Shown here: positions 22,271 to 33,241 of the stretch, piece by piece
Layout: each line of letters begins with the position of its first letter
How positions within the stretch are numbered: the first letter of the stretch is position 1
NCBI RefSeq assembly: GCF_025244665.1
Contig: NZ_CP104205.1
Span: forward strand, 1 to 64,000
Source: Maribacter litopenaei
Lineage (GTDB): Bacteria; Bacteroidota; Bacteroidia; Flavobacteriales; Flavobacteriaceae
Length of the DNA stretch: 64,000 bases
Reading direction: 5' to 3'
Notes under the pieces: generated by a model
The model's input: only the letters and a program-made list of their open reading frames with translations
What the model was told of the DNA's origin: nothing
Databases searched by the model: none
Translations under genes and position numbers: made by a program

Positions 22271-23065
22271 ATGAGCAAAGAGAATATTGAAAATATTGAA
22301 AAGGCCTTAGCTCCCCTAAGGTCCCAATTAAAAAATCATCAGTTATATAACCAATTGTCTTCCATAGAGGATGTACGTCTATTTATGGAAGGACATGTAT
22401 ACGCGGTTTGGGATTTTATGTCACTTTTAAAAGCCCTGCAATTACAGCTTACGTGCGTCACCACCCCCTGGATACCTTCACAAAATACCAATACTGCACG
22501 TTTTATCAATGAAATTGTTTTGGAGGAGGAGACAGATCGGGACGAGGCAGGTAACTTTATGAGTCATTTTCAAATGTACCTCAATGCCATGGAAGAAGTG
22601 GGCGCGGATGTAGACACAGTGCAACACTTCATTGGTTCAGTGATAGCCAAGGCAAATGTTCAAGAAAGTATTGAGGAGTCGCTACTTCCGGATGCCATCA
22701 AGAAATTTATGCAATTTACCTTCGAGGTAATTGAGGGGGGCAAACCCCATGAAGTTGCGGCAGCTTTTACCTTTGGAAGGGAAGAGCTGATTCCGGATAT
22801 GTTCCTGAGGATAATCGATAATGAGGGAAAGGCTCCATTATATCCCAAGTTGGATTATTATTTGCGAAGACATATAGAGTTGGATGGAGATGAGCATGGC
22901 CCACTATCCTTAAAAATGATAACGGAACTTTGTGGGGATGATGAGGATAGATGGAACGAGGTTCTGAATATTTCAAAAAGGGCACTTCAACATAGAATTC
23001 ATTTATGGGATTATATAACGGAGGTAATAATAAGGCAAAAACAAACCACTCCCATCTTGGTATAA
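22271..23065 (+). CDS. DUF3050 protein, heme-oxygenase-like fold
   Basis: 264 aa, all-alpha. Likely metal ligands: Glu40 and His42 (EGHVYAVWDFM), Glu81 and Glu85-87 (INEIVLEEETDRD), and His201, Asp205 and His209 (RRHIELDGDEHGP). The spacing H-x3-D-x3-H resembles, but does not exactly match, the core helix of heme-oxygenase-like diiron oxidases. It sits 9 bases after hemH and before a MATE exporter gene. No function is established for the family; a heme-linked or oxidative role is my inference. Confidence 0.8.
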   Translation: MSKENIENIEKALAPLRSQLKNHQLYNQLSSIEDVRLFMEGHVYAVWDFMSLLKALQLQLTCVTTPWIPSQNTNTARFINEIVLEEETDRDEAGNFMSHFQMYLNAMEEVGADVDTVQHFIGSVIAKANVQESIEESLLPDAIKKFMQFTFEVIEGGKPHEVAAAFTFGREELIPDMFLRIIDNEGKAPLYPKLDYYLRRHIELDGDEHGPLSLKMITELCGDDEDRWNEVLNISKRALQHRIHLWDYITEVIIRQKQTTPILV

Positions 23066-23095
23066 TCCTAATTAAAGAAATTTCAAAGTAGGCCT

Positions 23096-24472
23096 ATGGC
23101 CAAATTCACATCGGAGGAATTGGGTAAACAACCCATCGGAAAATTATTGGTAGGACAGGCGGTACCGGCCAGTATTGGAATTCTTGTGATGTCCTTGAAT
23201 GTGCTGGTCGATTCCATATTTGTTGGAAATTGGATCGGATCCATTGCCATTGCGGCCATTAATGTTGTACTTCCGGTTTCATTTTTTATCGGTGCACTGG
23301 GAATGTCCATTGGAGTAGGTGGGTCCAGTATTATTTCCAGGGCACTTGGCGCCAACAATAAACAGAAGGCTTTTATCACCTTTGGGAACCAGATTACCCT
23401 AACACTGATTATAACGATATCCATGGTTATAGTCGGGCTCACTTTTATAGAATCGATCATACCGGCCTTTGGCGGGAAAGGGGCCATATATGATCCCGCA
23501 AGGATTTATTATACCATTGTACTTTATGGAGTTCCTTTTTTGGCACTCTGTATGATGGGGAACACGGTTATACGGGCAGAAGGGAAACCTAAATTTGCGA
23601 TGATAGCCATGATTATTCCCTCTGTGGGTAACCTATTAATGGATTACCTATTTATTTATGTTTTTGATTGGGGAATGACAGGTGCCGCCTGGGCCACCAC
23701 GATTGGCTATGTATTGTGTTTCTCCTACGTAAGCTACTTTTTCTTTTCCCAGCATTCCGAAATGAAGATCCAATGGAAGCATTTGGGACTTGATATTCCC
23801 GTGGTAAGGGAAATGGGATCTTTAGGTTTTGTGACACTGGCAAGACAGGCCGTTGTCAGTGTTATTTACTTAATTATGAATAATATCCTATTCACCTTGG
23901 GGGGAGAGGCCATGGTGGCGGTATATGCAATCATAGGTAGAATGTTAATGTTTGCCTTGTTTCCAGTTTTTGGTGTAACCCAAGCCTTTTTGCCCATTGC
24001 CGGATTTAATTATGGAGCCAAAAAATACCAAAGGGTACGAAAAACGATTAACACGGCAATATCCTATGCATCCCTTCGGCTACCTTGGTATTTATTGGAT
24101 TGATGATATTTCCGGAGGCTATTACGGCTCTTTTCTTAAGTGACAAACCTGGTATGTCCGCACATGATTTGGAAACAAATGCCTTTGTATTGGAAAATGC
24201 ACCGAATGCAATGCGTTGGGTTTTTGCAGCGACCCCAATTATTGCATTACAACTTATAGGCGCTGCCTATTTCCAGGCCATAGGGAAGGCTGTTCCGGCA
24301 TTGTTGCTAACCCTTTCCGAGACAGGGTTTTTTCTTTATCCCTCTCATTTTGATTTTGCCAAATTTGTATGGGGAACTGGGTGTGTGGATTTCTTTTCCC
24401 ATCGCCGATGTTTTGGCAACCGTAGTGACCGGGCTTTTCTTGAGAAAGGAAATTAAACGGACCTTGGTGTAA
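23096..24472 (+). CDS. MATE-family multidrug/cation antiporter (two apparent frameshifts)
   Basis: About 458 aa after repair with some twelve membrane segments. Start MAKFTSEELGKQPIGKLL; family features include VDSIFVGNWIG and a second repeat with VTLARQAVVS and GVTQAFLPIAGFNYGA. Breaks: one base missing near 24080 (CTTCGGCTACC, expected a continuing helix ATLVFIGLMIF) and an extra base at 24317-24322 (TTCCGAGACAGG, another CCGGA-type error), after which GFFFIPLILILPNLYGELG continues to RTLV. It exports drugs or metabolites in exchange for Na+ or H+. It starts 30 bases after the DUF3050 stop. Confidence 0.9.
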
Positions 24473-24542
24473 GTATTCAATACATTGTGAGAAAAAGAAG
24501 ATCATAGAATATCTTCAGACAAGAAGTGACTTTTATCAAATT

Positions 24543-24707
24543 ATGGTTTCTAAAGATAAAAGTCCCTCCATGATGTATTTTTTATTGGCTGTGGTTTCCT
24601 TTGTATTATTGATAGTTTTGATCATTACCATTATCGACTTGAAAAAAACATCTCGCGAATACCGTAACTACAAAGACCGGAAACAGGATTCCGAAATTGA
24701 TTCTTAA
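24543..24707 (+). CDS. small single-span membrane protein, 54 aa
   Basis: MVSKDKSPSMMYFLL start; one hydrophobic segment at about 11-31 and a charged cytoplasmic-type tail (TSREYRNYKDRKQDSEIDS). Too short for most gene finders. It lies 70 bases after the MATE gene and 60 before the lactonase. No family recognised; the coding pattern (hydrophobic block, basic after it, clean ATG and stop) supports it moderately. Confidence 0.5.
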   Translation: MVSKDKSPSMMYFLLAVVSFVLLIVLIITIIDLKKTSREYRNYKDRKQDSEIDS

Positions 24708-24767
24708 AAAGAGCAGACTATCCTATTTCGAAAGAAGTGATTACATTTAGGGAAATTAAGCAAACTA

Positions 24768-25872
24768 GTGAAAAGTAGGATAGCCACTTCAGTATGCCTT
24801 GGCATATTATTATTAATGGGATGTAATTCGAATGTAGAACACGAAATGTACGATTTATATGTAGGAACCTATACAGATGGGGACAGTAATGGAATTTATC
24901 AACTTAAATTCAATGCGAATACTGGAGCCCTGACCGACAAGCAATTGGCGGCTACCATTGAAAACCCTTCCTACATAAAATTCTCTCCGGATAATTCTAT
25001 GCTCTATTCGGTACTGGAGACAGATTCCTTTGAGGATACTTCGGGTGGCGTAATGGCCTATGAACTTTTGGATGGTAAGCTTATTGAAAAAGGGGCTATG
25101 GCTACGGTAGGGGCCCATCCTTGCCATATCGCTGTTTCTGATGATGGACAGTACTTGGCTGCTTCAAGCTATACAGGTGGCAATGCCACCATTTTCAGCT
25201 TAGACGATTCTCGGTGGGTTGACGAATGATCCCCAGGTCATAGATCTTCAAGGCTTGGATACCGTAAAGACTTCTCACGCGCACTCCGCGGCCTTTACCA
25301 AGGATGGTTTGTTTATCGCAGATTTAGGTTTGGACGCAGTAAAACGTTTTTCTTTAATGGATGGCAAAATTGAACCAAATGAACAACCTTCCCTTGATTT
25401 ACCTGAAGGTGCAGGCCCAAGACATTTTACATTTGGCCAGGACGGTAAATTTCTGTATACCATAAACGAATTGAATTCAACCATTTCGGTGTTTGAAAGA
25501 AAGGGTTCAAACTACATCAATAAGGAAGCCCATTCTACATTGGAAGAGGGTTTTTCCGGTGAAAGCTATTGTGCCGACATCCATTTATCATCCGATGGAC
25601 GATTCTTATACGGATCCAATAGAGGGGAGCAGACCATTGTAATTTTTGAAGTAGATACAACGTCAGGCTCCTTGAATTTGGTTGGCAGGGAATCCGTACG
25701 TGGGGATTGGCCCCGTAATTTTACTATAGACCCTAGCGGTAAGTACTTATTGGTGGCGAACCAAAAAAGCAGCAACATTGTGGTGTTTAAAAGGAACCAA
25801 GAACAAGGCACTCTTGAGTTTTTAGAGGAAATGGCCTTGCCTAACCCTGTTTGCTTGGAGTTTTTGGAGTAA
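24768..25872 (+). CDS. lactonase-family seven-bladed beta-propeller lipoprotein (one apparent frameshift)
   Basis: GTG start at 24768 gives MKSRIATSVCLGILLLMGCN, a lipoprotein signal with the lipidated Cys in LLMGC. The body matches the 6-phosphogluconolactonase-like (YbhE type) family: YVGTYTDGDSNGIYQ, HPCHIAVSDDGQYLAASSY, GAGPRHFTFGQDGKFLYTINE, DWPRNFTIDPSGKYLLVANQ. An extra base at 25209-25214 (TCTCGGTGGG, expected TCCGGTGGG, DDSGGLTND) breaks the frame. Repaired length is about 367 aa. It probably opens sugar lactones in the periplasm; the precise substrate is unknown. Confidence 0.88.
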
Positions 25873-25986
25873 TTTTTTGGTACTGGTAAATCAAGTACTA
25901 AACTTTATGCTGATAAGTCTGTATAAAACTGAAATTCTTTGACTGCTTTTTCCTATTTTTAAAGGGACTAATTCAAAGAATACAAA

Positions 25987-28900
25987 ATGAAATCCAATTA
26001 CTCTTTTATGGGCCTTGTGGCCCTTTTCCTATTATTGTTGCCTAACGGACTAGAAGGACAACGAAGAAACAAATCAAATAGCACAACTGTCTCCTATCCG
26101 GAGGAATTGTACTCCAGCCTAGATTATCGTAGTATTGGTCCTTACAGAGGTGGCCGTTCTGCTGCCGTGACTGGGGTGCCTGGTGAACCCAATCTATTTT
26201 ATTTTGGAGCTACAGGTGGTGGTGTGTGGAAGACCTTGGATGGAGGTCGTACCTGGGAAAATATCTCAGACGGATACTTCGGAGGAAGTATCGGTGCCGT
26301 AGAAGTAGCAAAAAGCGATCCTAATGTGATTTATGTTGGAGGAGGGGAAAAAACTTTAAGAGGCAACGTTTCTTCCGGCTATGGTATTTGGAAAACCGTG
26401 GATGCGGGAAAGACTTGGGAAAGGGCCGGTTTGGATAAGAGCAGACATGTGCCAAGAATCAGGGTGCATCCCACGGATTACAATACGGTGTATGCAGCGG
26501 TTTTGGGAGATATATATAAACCAACCAAAGAACGGGGTATCTATAAAAGTACCGATGGAGGAAAGTCTTGGAATCAGGTTCTTTTCGTAAACGAACAGGC
26601 GGGGGCCGTGGATTTGACCTTTGACCCAAACAATCCAAGGATTTTGTATGCTTCCACCTGGCGTGCTCAAAGAACTCCTTATAGTTTAAGTAGCGGTGGA
26701 GAAGGCTCTGCATTGTGGAAAAGTACAGATAGTGGAGAAACGTGGATGGAAATTTCCAAAAATGAAGGTTTTCCAAAGGATACCTTAGGAATCATCGGAG
26801 TGGCTGTCTCACCAAAAAACTCCGAAAGGGTTTGGGCCATTGTAGAAAACAAGGAAAAGGGAGGTCTATATCGTTCTGAAGATGGAGGTAAAAAATGGAC
26901 GCTGGTAAATAGTGACAGGAGTTTAAGACAACGTGCCTGGTATTATACCCGAGTGTATGCCGACACCCAAGATGAGGATGTGGTATATGTGTTAAACGTT
27001 AGCTACCACAAATCTATGGATGGTGGAAAGACCTTTAAATCCTTTAACGCACCACATGGAGATCATCATGACCTTTGGATTTCTCCGAGAGAACGGTCAA
27101 CGAATGATCATTGGGGATGATGGGGGTGCCCAAATATCCTATGATGGTGGAGAGACTTGGAGCACCTATTACAACCAGCCCACGGCACAATATTATCGGG
27201 TGACCACGGACAATCATTTCCCATATCGCATTTATGTAGCACAACAGGACAATTCTACACTGCGTGTCAATCATAGAAGTGATGGTTCAGCCATTACCGA
27301 GGATGATTGGGAAGAAACTGCCGGAGGCGAGTCTGCATGGATAGCCGTTGATCCAGAAAACGATGATATTGTTTATGGGGGTAGTTATGACGGGTTTCTA
27401 ACTCGCGTAAACCATGAAAATGGCACGGTGAGGGGTATTAATGTTTGGCCTGACAATCCCATGGGAGCGGGTGCGGAAGCTATGAAATATCGCTTTCAGT
27501 GGAATTTCCCCATTTTGTTCAGCAGACATGATCCCAATAAATTATACACCTTTTCAAACCACGTACATATGACTACCAATGAAGGTCAAAGTTGGGAGTT
27601 ATTGAGCGGGGATTTGACCAGGAACGACCCTACAAAATTAGGTTCTAGTGGAGGACCTATTACACAGGATAATACAAGTGTTGAATATTATTGTACCATT
27701 TTTACGGCCAACGAAAGTCCTTTGAAAGAGGGACTTCTCCGGGTAGGTAGTGATGACGGCTTGATACATGTTTCTAAAAATGGTGGTGAAACTTGGGAAA
27801 ATGTAACGCCTCCAAGTATGCCGGAGTGGAACATGATCAACAGTATTGAGCCTTCTTATTTTGATGAAGGCACTTGTTATGTAGCCGCTACGCGATATAA
27901 ATTGGGTGATTTTCAACCGTATTTATATAAAACCACGGATTATGGTCAAACCTGGATCAAGATTACCAATGGGATCAAAGACGAACATTTTACGCGTGTG
28001 GTAAGGGAAGATCCTAAAAGAAAAGGTTTGTTATATGCCGGTACGGAAACCGGAATGTATATCTCCTTTGATGATGGAGCCAACTGGAATTCCTTTCAGA
28101 TGAACTTACCCATAGTGCCCATTACAGATTTGACTATCAAGGATGATAACCTTATTGTCGCTACCCAGGGAAGAAGTCTTTGGATTATAGATGATTTAAC
28201 GGTGCTGCACCAATTGGATGATAGCAAAAAATCATCGGAACATATTCTTTATAAGCCGAAGGATTCCTATCGCACCAAAGGCAGGGCTTCAACTAGGTCT
28301 TCAAAAACGTCCGGACAAAACCACCCCAATGGTGTAGTAACCCATTTCTATTTAAAAAATCTAAGTGAAAAGGATAGCGTACATCTCACATACACTTCAA
28401 TGGCCGGGGATACGTTGGCCACGTATAATACTTATACCAAGGAAAAAGATCAAAAGCTTGAGGTTAAAAAAGGTGGGAATACCTTTGTTTGGGATACTCG
28501 TGGTAAAGGAGCAAAATTGCTCGATGGTATGATTCTTTGGTGGGCCAATTTGGATGGATCAAAAGCAGTTCCAGGTAGTTATAAGGTGCATTTGAATGTC
28601 AATGGAGATTCGAGTTCCCAAGAGTTCAAAATAGTTCCGGACCCAAGAGCGGAGGCATCGATAGCAGATATGCAAAAGCAATATGATTTTATCACCGATA
28701 TCAATACCACGGTAGACAAAGCCCACAAATCCATTGAAAAGATTAGGAACGTTACGGGGCAATTGGATGCATTCACTAAACAATACGCAGATAATGAGTC
28801 CACTAAAGAACTTATCGAAAAGGCCAAGAAGATGAAGGAAAGCTTGGGGGAGGTGGAGAAAGCCCTATACCAAACAAAAAATAGAAGTAGGCAAGACCCT

Positions 28901-29122
28901 CTCAATTTCCCGATAAAGTTGACCAATAAATTAGGGCATTTAAACAGTCTGGTGGCCATAGACGATTTTCCTCCCACAGATCAGGATATCGAGGTTAAAA
29001 ATGAACTCACGGCACTCATTAATACGGAGCTTGATAAGTTTGATGCCGTAATGTCCAATGAGCTAAAGGAATTTAATTCCTCATTTAACGAGTTGAACTT
29101 GAACTATTTGTTCGTTGAATAA
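25987..29122 (+). CDS. VPS10/sortilin-like BNR-repeat beta-propeller protein 1 (one apparent frameshift)
   Basis: About 1045 aa, signal peptide MKSNYSFMGLVALFLLLLP. Many Asp-box/BNR repeats (TLDGGRTWENI, STDGGKSWNQ, SEDGGKKWTL, SYDGGETWSTY) build two propellers over residues 40-740. The C-terminal third is beta-sandwich then helical. The frame breaks at 27085-27090 (CCGAGAGAACGG, expected CCGGAGAACGG, LWISPENGQRM). Such proteins (labelled glycosyl hydrolase or sortilin-like) are abundant in Flavobacteriia; they bind or cleave an unknown polymer or peptide and have no proven activity. A paralogue follows after 16 bases. Confidence 0.88.
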
Positions 29123-29138
29123 TCAAAAAAGTATATTA

Positions 29139-32100
29139 ATGAACAAAGCAAAGTTTTTTATTACTCTTGTCCTTTCACTGGTTGCTTCAGCAACTTTTTG
29201 CCAAACGGCCAATGAGTATTTTAAACCGATGAAATATCGGAATATTGGTCCTTTCAGGGGGGTAGGTCGGTAACGGCTTCCGGGGTTATAAATGATCCAA
29301 TGACCTATTACATGGGTACCACGGGCGGCGGACTTTGGAAGACCGAAACCGCGGGTCAGAAATGGGAAAACATCTCTGATGGGTATTTCAAAACAGGTTC
29401 AGTGGGTGCCATAGCGGTTTCGGCTTCGAACCCTAACATTCTATATTGTGGCATGGGAGAGCATGCCCCAAGGGGGGTTATGACATCTTATGGTGATGGC
29501 GTGTATAAATCGACCGATGCCGGTAAAACATGGCAGCATTTAGGATTGGAAAAAACCCAGCACATTTCCCGTGTTATCATACACCCAACCAATCCTGATA
29601 TTGTATACGTGGCAGCCCAAGGAGCCCTGTTTGAAGGGAATCCTGAAAGGGGAATATACAAATCAGTGGATGGGGGTAAGACTTGGAAAAACACCCTTTT
29701 TGTGAATAATTTGACAGGGGCGGCCGAACTATCCATGGATGCCAATTATCCTGAAATCATGTATGCGGCCATGTGGGAACATCAGAGAAAACCCAATATG
29801 GTGATCAGTGGTGGTGAAGGCAGTGGACTTTATAAATCTACCGATGCCGGAGAGACCTGGAAAAAAATCCATGAAGGCCTTCCCGAGGAAAAAGGGAAAA
29901 ATGGCCATTGCCGTGAGTCCGGCAAACTCCAATAAGGTATACGCAGTGATCGAAAGTGATTCCAATGAAGACAAAGGAGGTCTTTTTGTTTCCAATGACG
30001 CCGGTGAATCCTAGTCCATGGTCAGTGGTGATAATAGATTGGTCCAAAGGGCTTGGTATTATATTGAGGTTTTTCCAGATCCGAACGATGCCGAAACAGT
30101 GTATGTATTAAGTGCCTCTATGTTTCGTTCTGAAGATGGTGGAAAAACATGGGAGACCATAGATGTGCCACATGGAGACACGCATAATTTATGGATAAAC
30201 CCGGAGAATTCTAAAAATATGGTGTTGGCGGACGACGGGGGTGCTACCATTACCTTTGATTACGGAAAAACGTGGTCTTCCCAGGACAATATGCCTACGG
30301 CACAATTTTATAGAATTAGCGTAGACAATCTTTTTCCATACAATATCTATGGTGGACAGCAGGATAATACGTCGGTACGTATTGCCAGCCTTTCCCTTGG
30401 AAGGGGAGGCATATCCGAACAGGATTGGACTTATACTGCTGGGGGTGAAAGTGCTTTTTTGGCCTTTGACCCGGATAATCCAAGATATGTACTAGGGGGT
30501 AGTTACTTGGGAACCATTGAAGTATTGGATATGGATACCAAAAGCTCCACCAATATCATGGCGGCACCCATTCAATATTTAGGGCGCGAGGCGAGAAACA
30601 TGAAATATCTTTACAATTGGAATGCCCCGATCATTGGTTCCATCCATGAACCGGGCACGTATTACCATGGCGCACAATTGGTATTAAGAACCCGTGATAT
30701 GGGAGTTACTTGGGAAGAAATTTCTCCAGATTTGACGAGGGATATAGATGCCAAGCAAGGGAATGGTGGAGGGCCTTACACCAACGAAGCGGTGGGGGCT
30801 GAAAACTATGGCACTTTGGCCTATATGATAGAATCACCACATGAAAAGGGAGTATTCCGGACAGGGAGTGACGATGGATTGGTTCATATCACAAAAAATG
30901 GAGGCGAGACGTGGGAAAATGTGACACCCAATGTTATTAAAGAATCCCTGATTAATGCCATTGAAGTATCACCGCATGATCCGGCAACTGCCTATGTTGC
31001 TACTACTCGTTACAAATTCAACGACTATACCCCGGCCCTATACAAAACTACGGACTATGGAAAAACCTGGGCCAATATTAGTTCAGGCATTCCGTACGGA
31101 GCCTTTACAAGGGTGGTTAGGGAAGATGTGAATAAAAAGGATTTGCTGTATGCGGGTACGGAACTTGGTATGTATGTTTCTTGGAACGGTGGCAAAGCAT
31201 GGGAGCCTTTTCAATTGAATTTACCGGTAACTCCAGTGTTGGATCTAAAGGTTCATAGGGGCGATTTGATAGTGGCGACCTCGGGTCGATCTTTTTGGAT
31301 TTTGGACAATATCAATGCCCTTAGCCAGTATGAACCAACCAAAAAGGGCTTAAAATTATTGAAACCAAGTGGGGCCTATGCCGGTTCCTGGGGAAGCCCC
31401 TTGAGTAGAAATTCCAAGGAGCTTAATGCAACGGATGCCTTTGATGGGGTGAACCCTGCTAATGGAATGGTGTTGTATTATGAATTACCCAAATTGACAG
31501 ATTCCACTAAGGTTTCTTTGGAAATTAAAGATGCCAACGGGAAAGTTGTAAGAAAATTTAGTTCAGAAAAAGATACCGACTATGTTCCACACAATGGTGG
31601 AGGGGCACCTCCGGCACCAGTTTTACCCAAAAAAGAGGGCTTGAATCGGTTTGTATGGGATATGGGCCATTCGATAGTTCCAGGAATTCCAGGGGTGTAC
31701 ATTGAGGCAAATTTTAGGGGACACCAGGCCATTCCCGGAATGTATACCATTACGCTCAAGGTTGATGGAGAATCTATAACTACTCAAGGAGAAATCAAAG
31801 GCATTCCAACCATAGACATGAAGCTTGGTCAATTTGAAGAGTATGATGAAATGATGACCGACATGGAGCAGAAGATTACCGAGATGCATACGATGGTCAA
31901 TTCCCTTTTTAAAGTGCAAAAGGACTTAAAAGAGCTACTTTCGGATATAGCGGATGAAACTTTAAAAACCAAAGGGGAGGCCTTGTTGGATAAAATGAAG
32001 GCTTGGGATGGCGATATGGTACAGCGTAAATCACAGGCTTATGATGATGTGGAAAATTTCCCCAACAAGTTTACGGCGGAATACCTATTTCTGTTAAATC

Positions 32101-32270
32101 AGACTAGTGGAAGTATTCCCCGAGTGAACAAATCAAATAAGGAACGAAAGCAAGAATTGGACCAACAATGGATCCAATTAAGAGCTAGGGGAGAGGCATT
32201 GACAAAGACCGATATTCCTGCCTATAATAAAGCGCTTTGGGATGCAGGTATTGGGGCATTAAGATTATAA
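29139..32270 (+). CDS. VPS10/sortilin-like BNR-repeat beta-propeller protein 2 (frame errors and one in-frame TAG)
   Basis: Paralogue of the preceding protein, about 1040 aa, signal peptide [20 protein letters not shown]. Same architecture: BNR repeats, [20 protein letters not shown] in the middle, and a helical tail. Errors: a G missing in a G-run near 29260 ([13 protein letters not shown]); an A added in an A-run near 29896 ([10 protein letters not shown]); and TAG at 30012-30014 where Trp is expected (GESWSMVSG; TGGTCC). Tail repeat [18 protein letters not shown] parallels NFPIKLTNKLGHLNS of its neighbour. Probably surface-exposed or periplasmic; function unknown. Confidence 0.87.
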
Positions 32271-32297
32271 TTATCATTTAATGAAATCCCTAAGACA

Positions 32298-32324
32298 TTG
32301 AAAATGCTTATTATACTACCTTTG
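32298..32324 (+). promoter_or_regulatory. possible Bacteroidota-type promoter of hemJ
   Basis: TACCTTTG (32317-32324) matches the -7 consensus TAnnTTTG and a TTG lies 16 bases before it, slightly short of the usual spacing. The gene starts 27 bases downstream. Confidence 0.35.
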
Positions 32325-32351
32325 ATATTTAAATCATAGAAGTATAGCTGC

Positions 32352-32904
32352 ATGACAGAGTACTACAATTATATAAAGGCCTTGCATTTAATTTTCGTGA
32401 TCACGTGGTTTGCAGGGCTTTTTTATATCCCTAGATTATTCATCTACCATATTGAGGCACAAGAGAAACCGGAAGCCGAACGCAACATTCTCAGCAACCA
32501 GTTTAAGCTCATGGAAAAGCGGTTGTGGTATATAATCACTTGGCCCTCGGCTATCTTGGCAACCGTTTTTGCTATTTGGTTATTGGTTTTGATGCCCCAA
32601 TGGCTTCAACAACCTTGGATGCACGTGAAATTGGGTTTTGTGTTGTTGTTGTTTGCCTACCATCTAAAGAACCACTTTATTTTTAAAAGATTCCAGCAAG
32701 ACGATATACGCTATACATCGAACTACATGCGTATCTCGGAACGAGGGGGCTACCCTTATATTATTTGCTGTGGTGTTTTTGGTTATTCTGAAAAGTGCCT
32801 TCAATTGGATATTTGGCGTCGTAGGAATAGTGGTGCTTGGAATACTTTTGATGCTTGGCATCAAGCTTTACAAACGCCTCCGAAACAAAAATCCCGAAGC
32901 TTAA
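32352..32904 (+). CDS. hemJ: protoporphyrinogen IX oxidase, HemJ type (one apparent frameshift)
   Basis: Oxidises protoporphyrinogen IX to protoporphyrin IX in the inner membrane. The N-terminal signature IKALHLIFVITWFAGLFYIP contains the conserved His, and four membrane helices are predicted. The frame breaks at 32734-32739 (ATCTCGGAAC), after which the other frame restores NEGATLILFAVVFLVILK and the last helix, ending NKNPEA. Repaired length is about 183 aa. It completes the set of late heme genes nearby (hemE, hemF, hemJ, hemH). Confidence 0.9.
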
Positions 32905-33241
32905 ACTGTAGATACTTCCTAATCAGTCCAAATTTTCACGAGAAATTTCCTGTTCTAAAATGACACTAAAAATCTTTCGTCATTTAACCTCTTTTTTGCA
33001 CACCTTACATTTTTGTTTTAATAAACTACATTTTTAATAAGAAAAAACTTATAAAATAATACAATTACCTCCAAAATTATAAGGTTTTTCTAGTATGGAT
33101 CATATCCATCCATTTTTTATATTGAAGTACTCCAAATAATAAGAACACCTGCTAGTTACTTCCCCCGACATTAAATACCCACAAATGGGTATGGCATATT
33201 TTGTTGTTGAAATAGATTTTTTACCAACCAATACTTGAATT
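32905..33241. other. AT-rich non-coding stretch at the left edge of the accessory cassette
   Basis: 337 bases with no credible gene. Composition drops sharply to A/T-rich runs after hemJ, marking the left border of the foreign-looking block. I see no repeat pair, tRNA or integrase that would define an insertion mechanism. Confidence 0.6.

Noticed and set aside
23083..23487. Long open frame opposite the MATE gene
   Set aside because: Antisense shadow of a conserved coding region; no family resemblance.
24747..24770. An upstream ATG start for the lactonase lipoprotein
   Set aside because: GTG at 24768 gives a proper lipoprotein signal; no in-frame ATG lies close by with a better signal.
25987..29122. 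Programmed frameshifting at CCGAGA sites
   Set aside because: No slippery heptamer or stimulatory structure; the shift occurs in unrelated housekeeping genes and on both strands.
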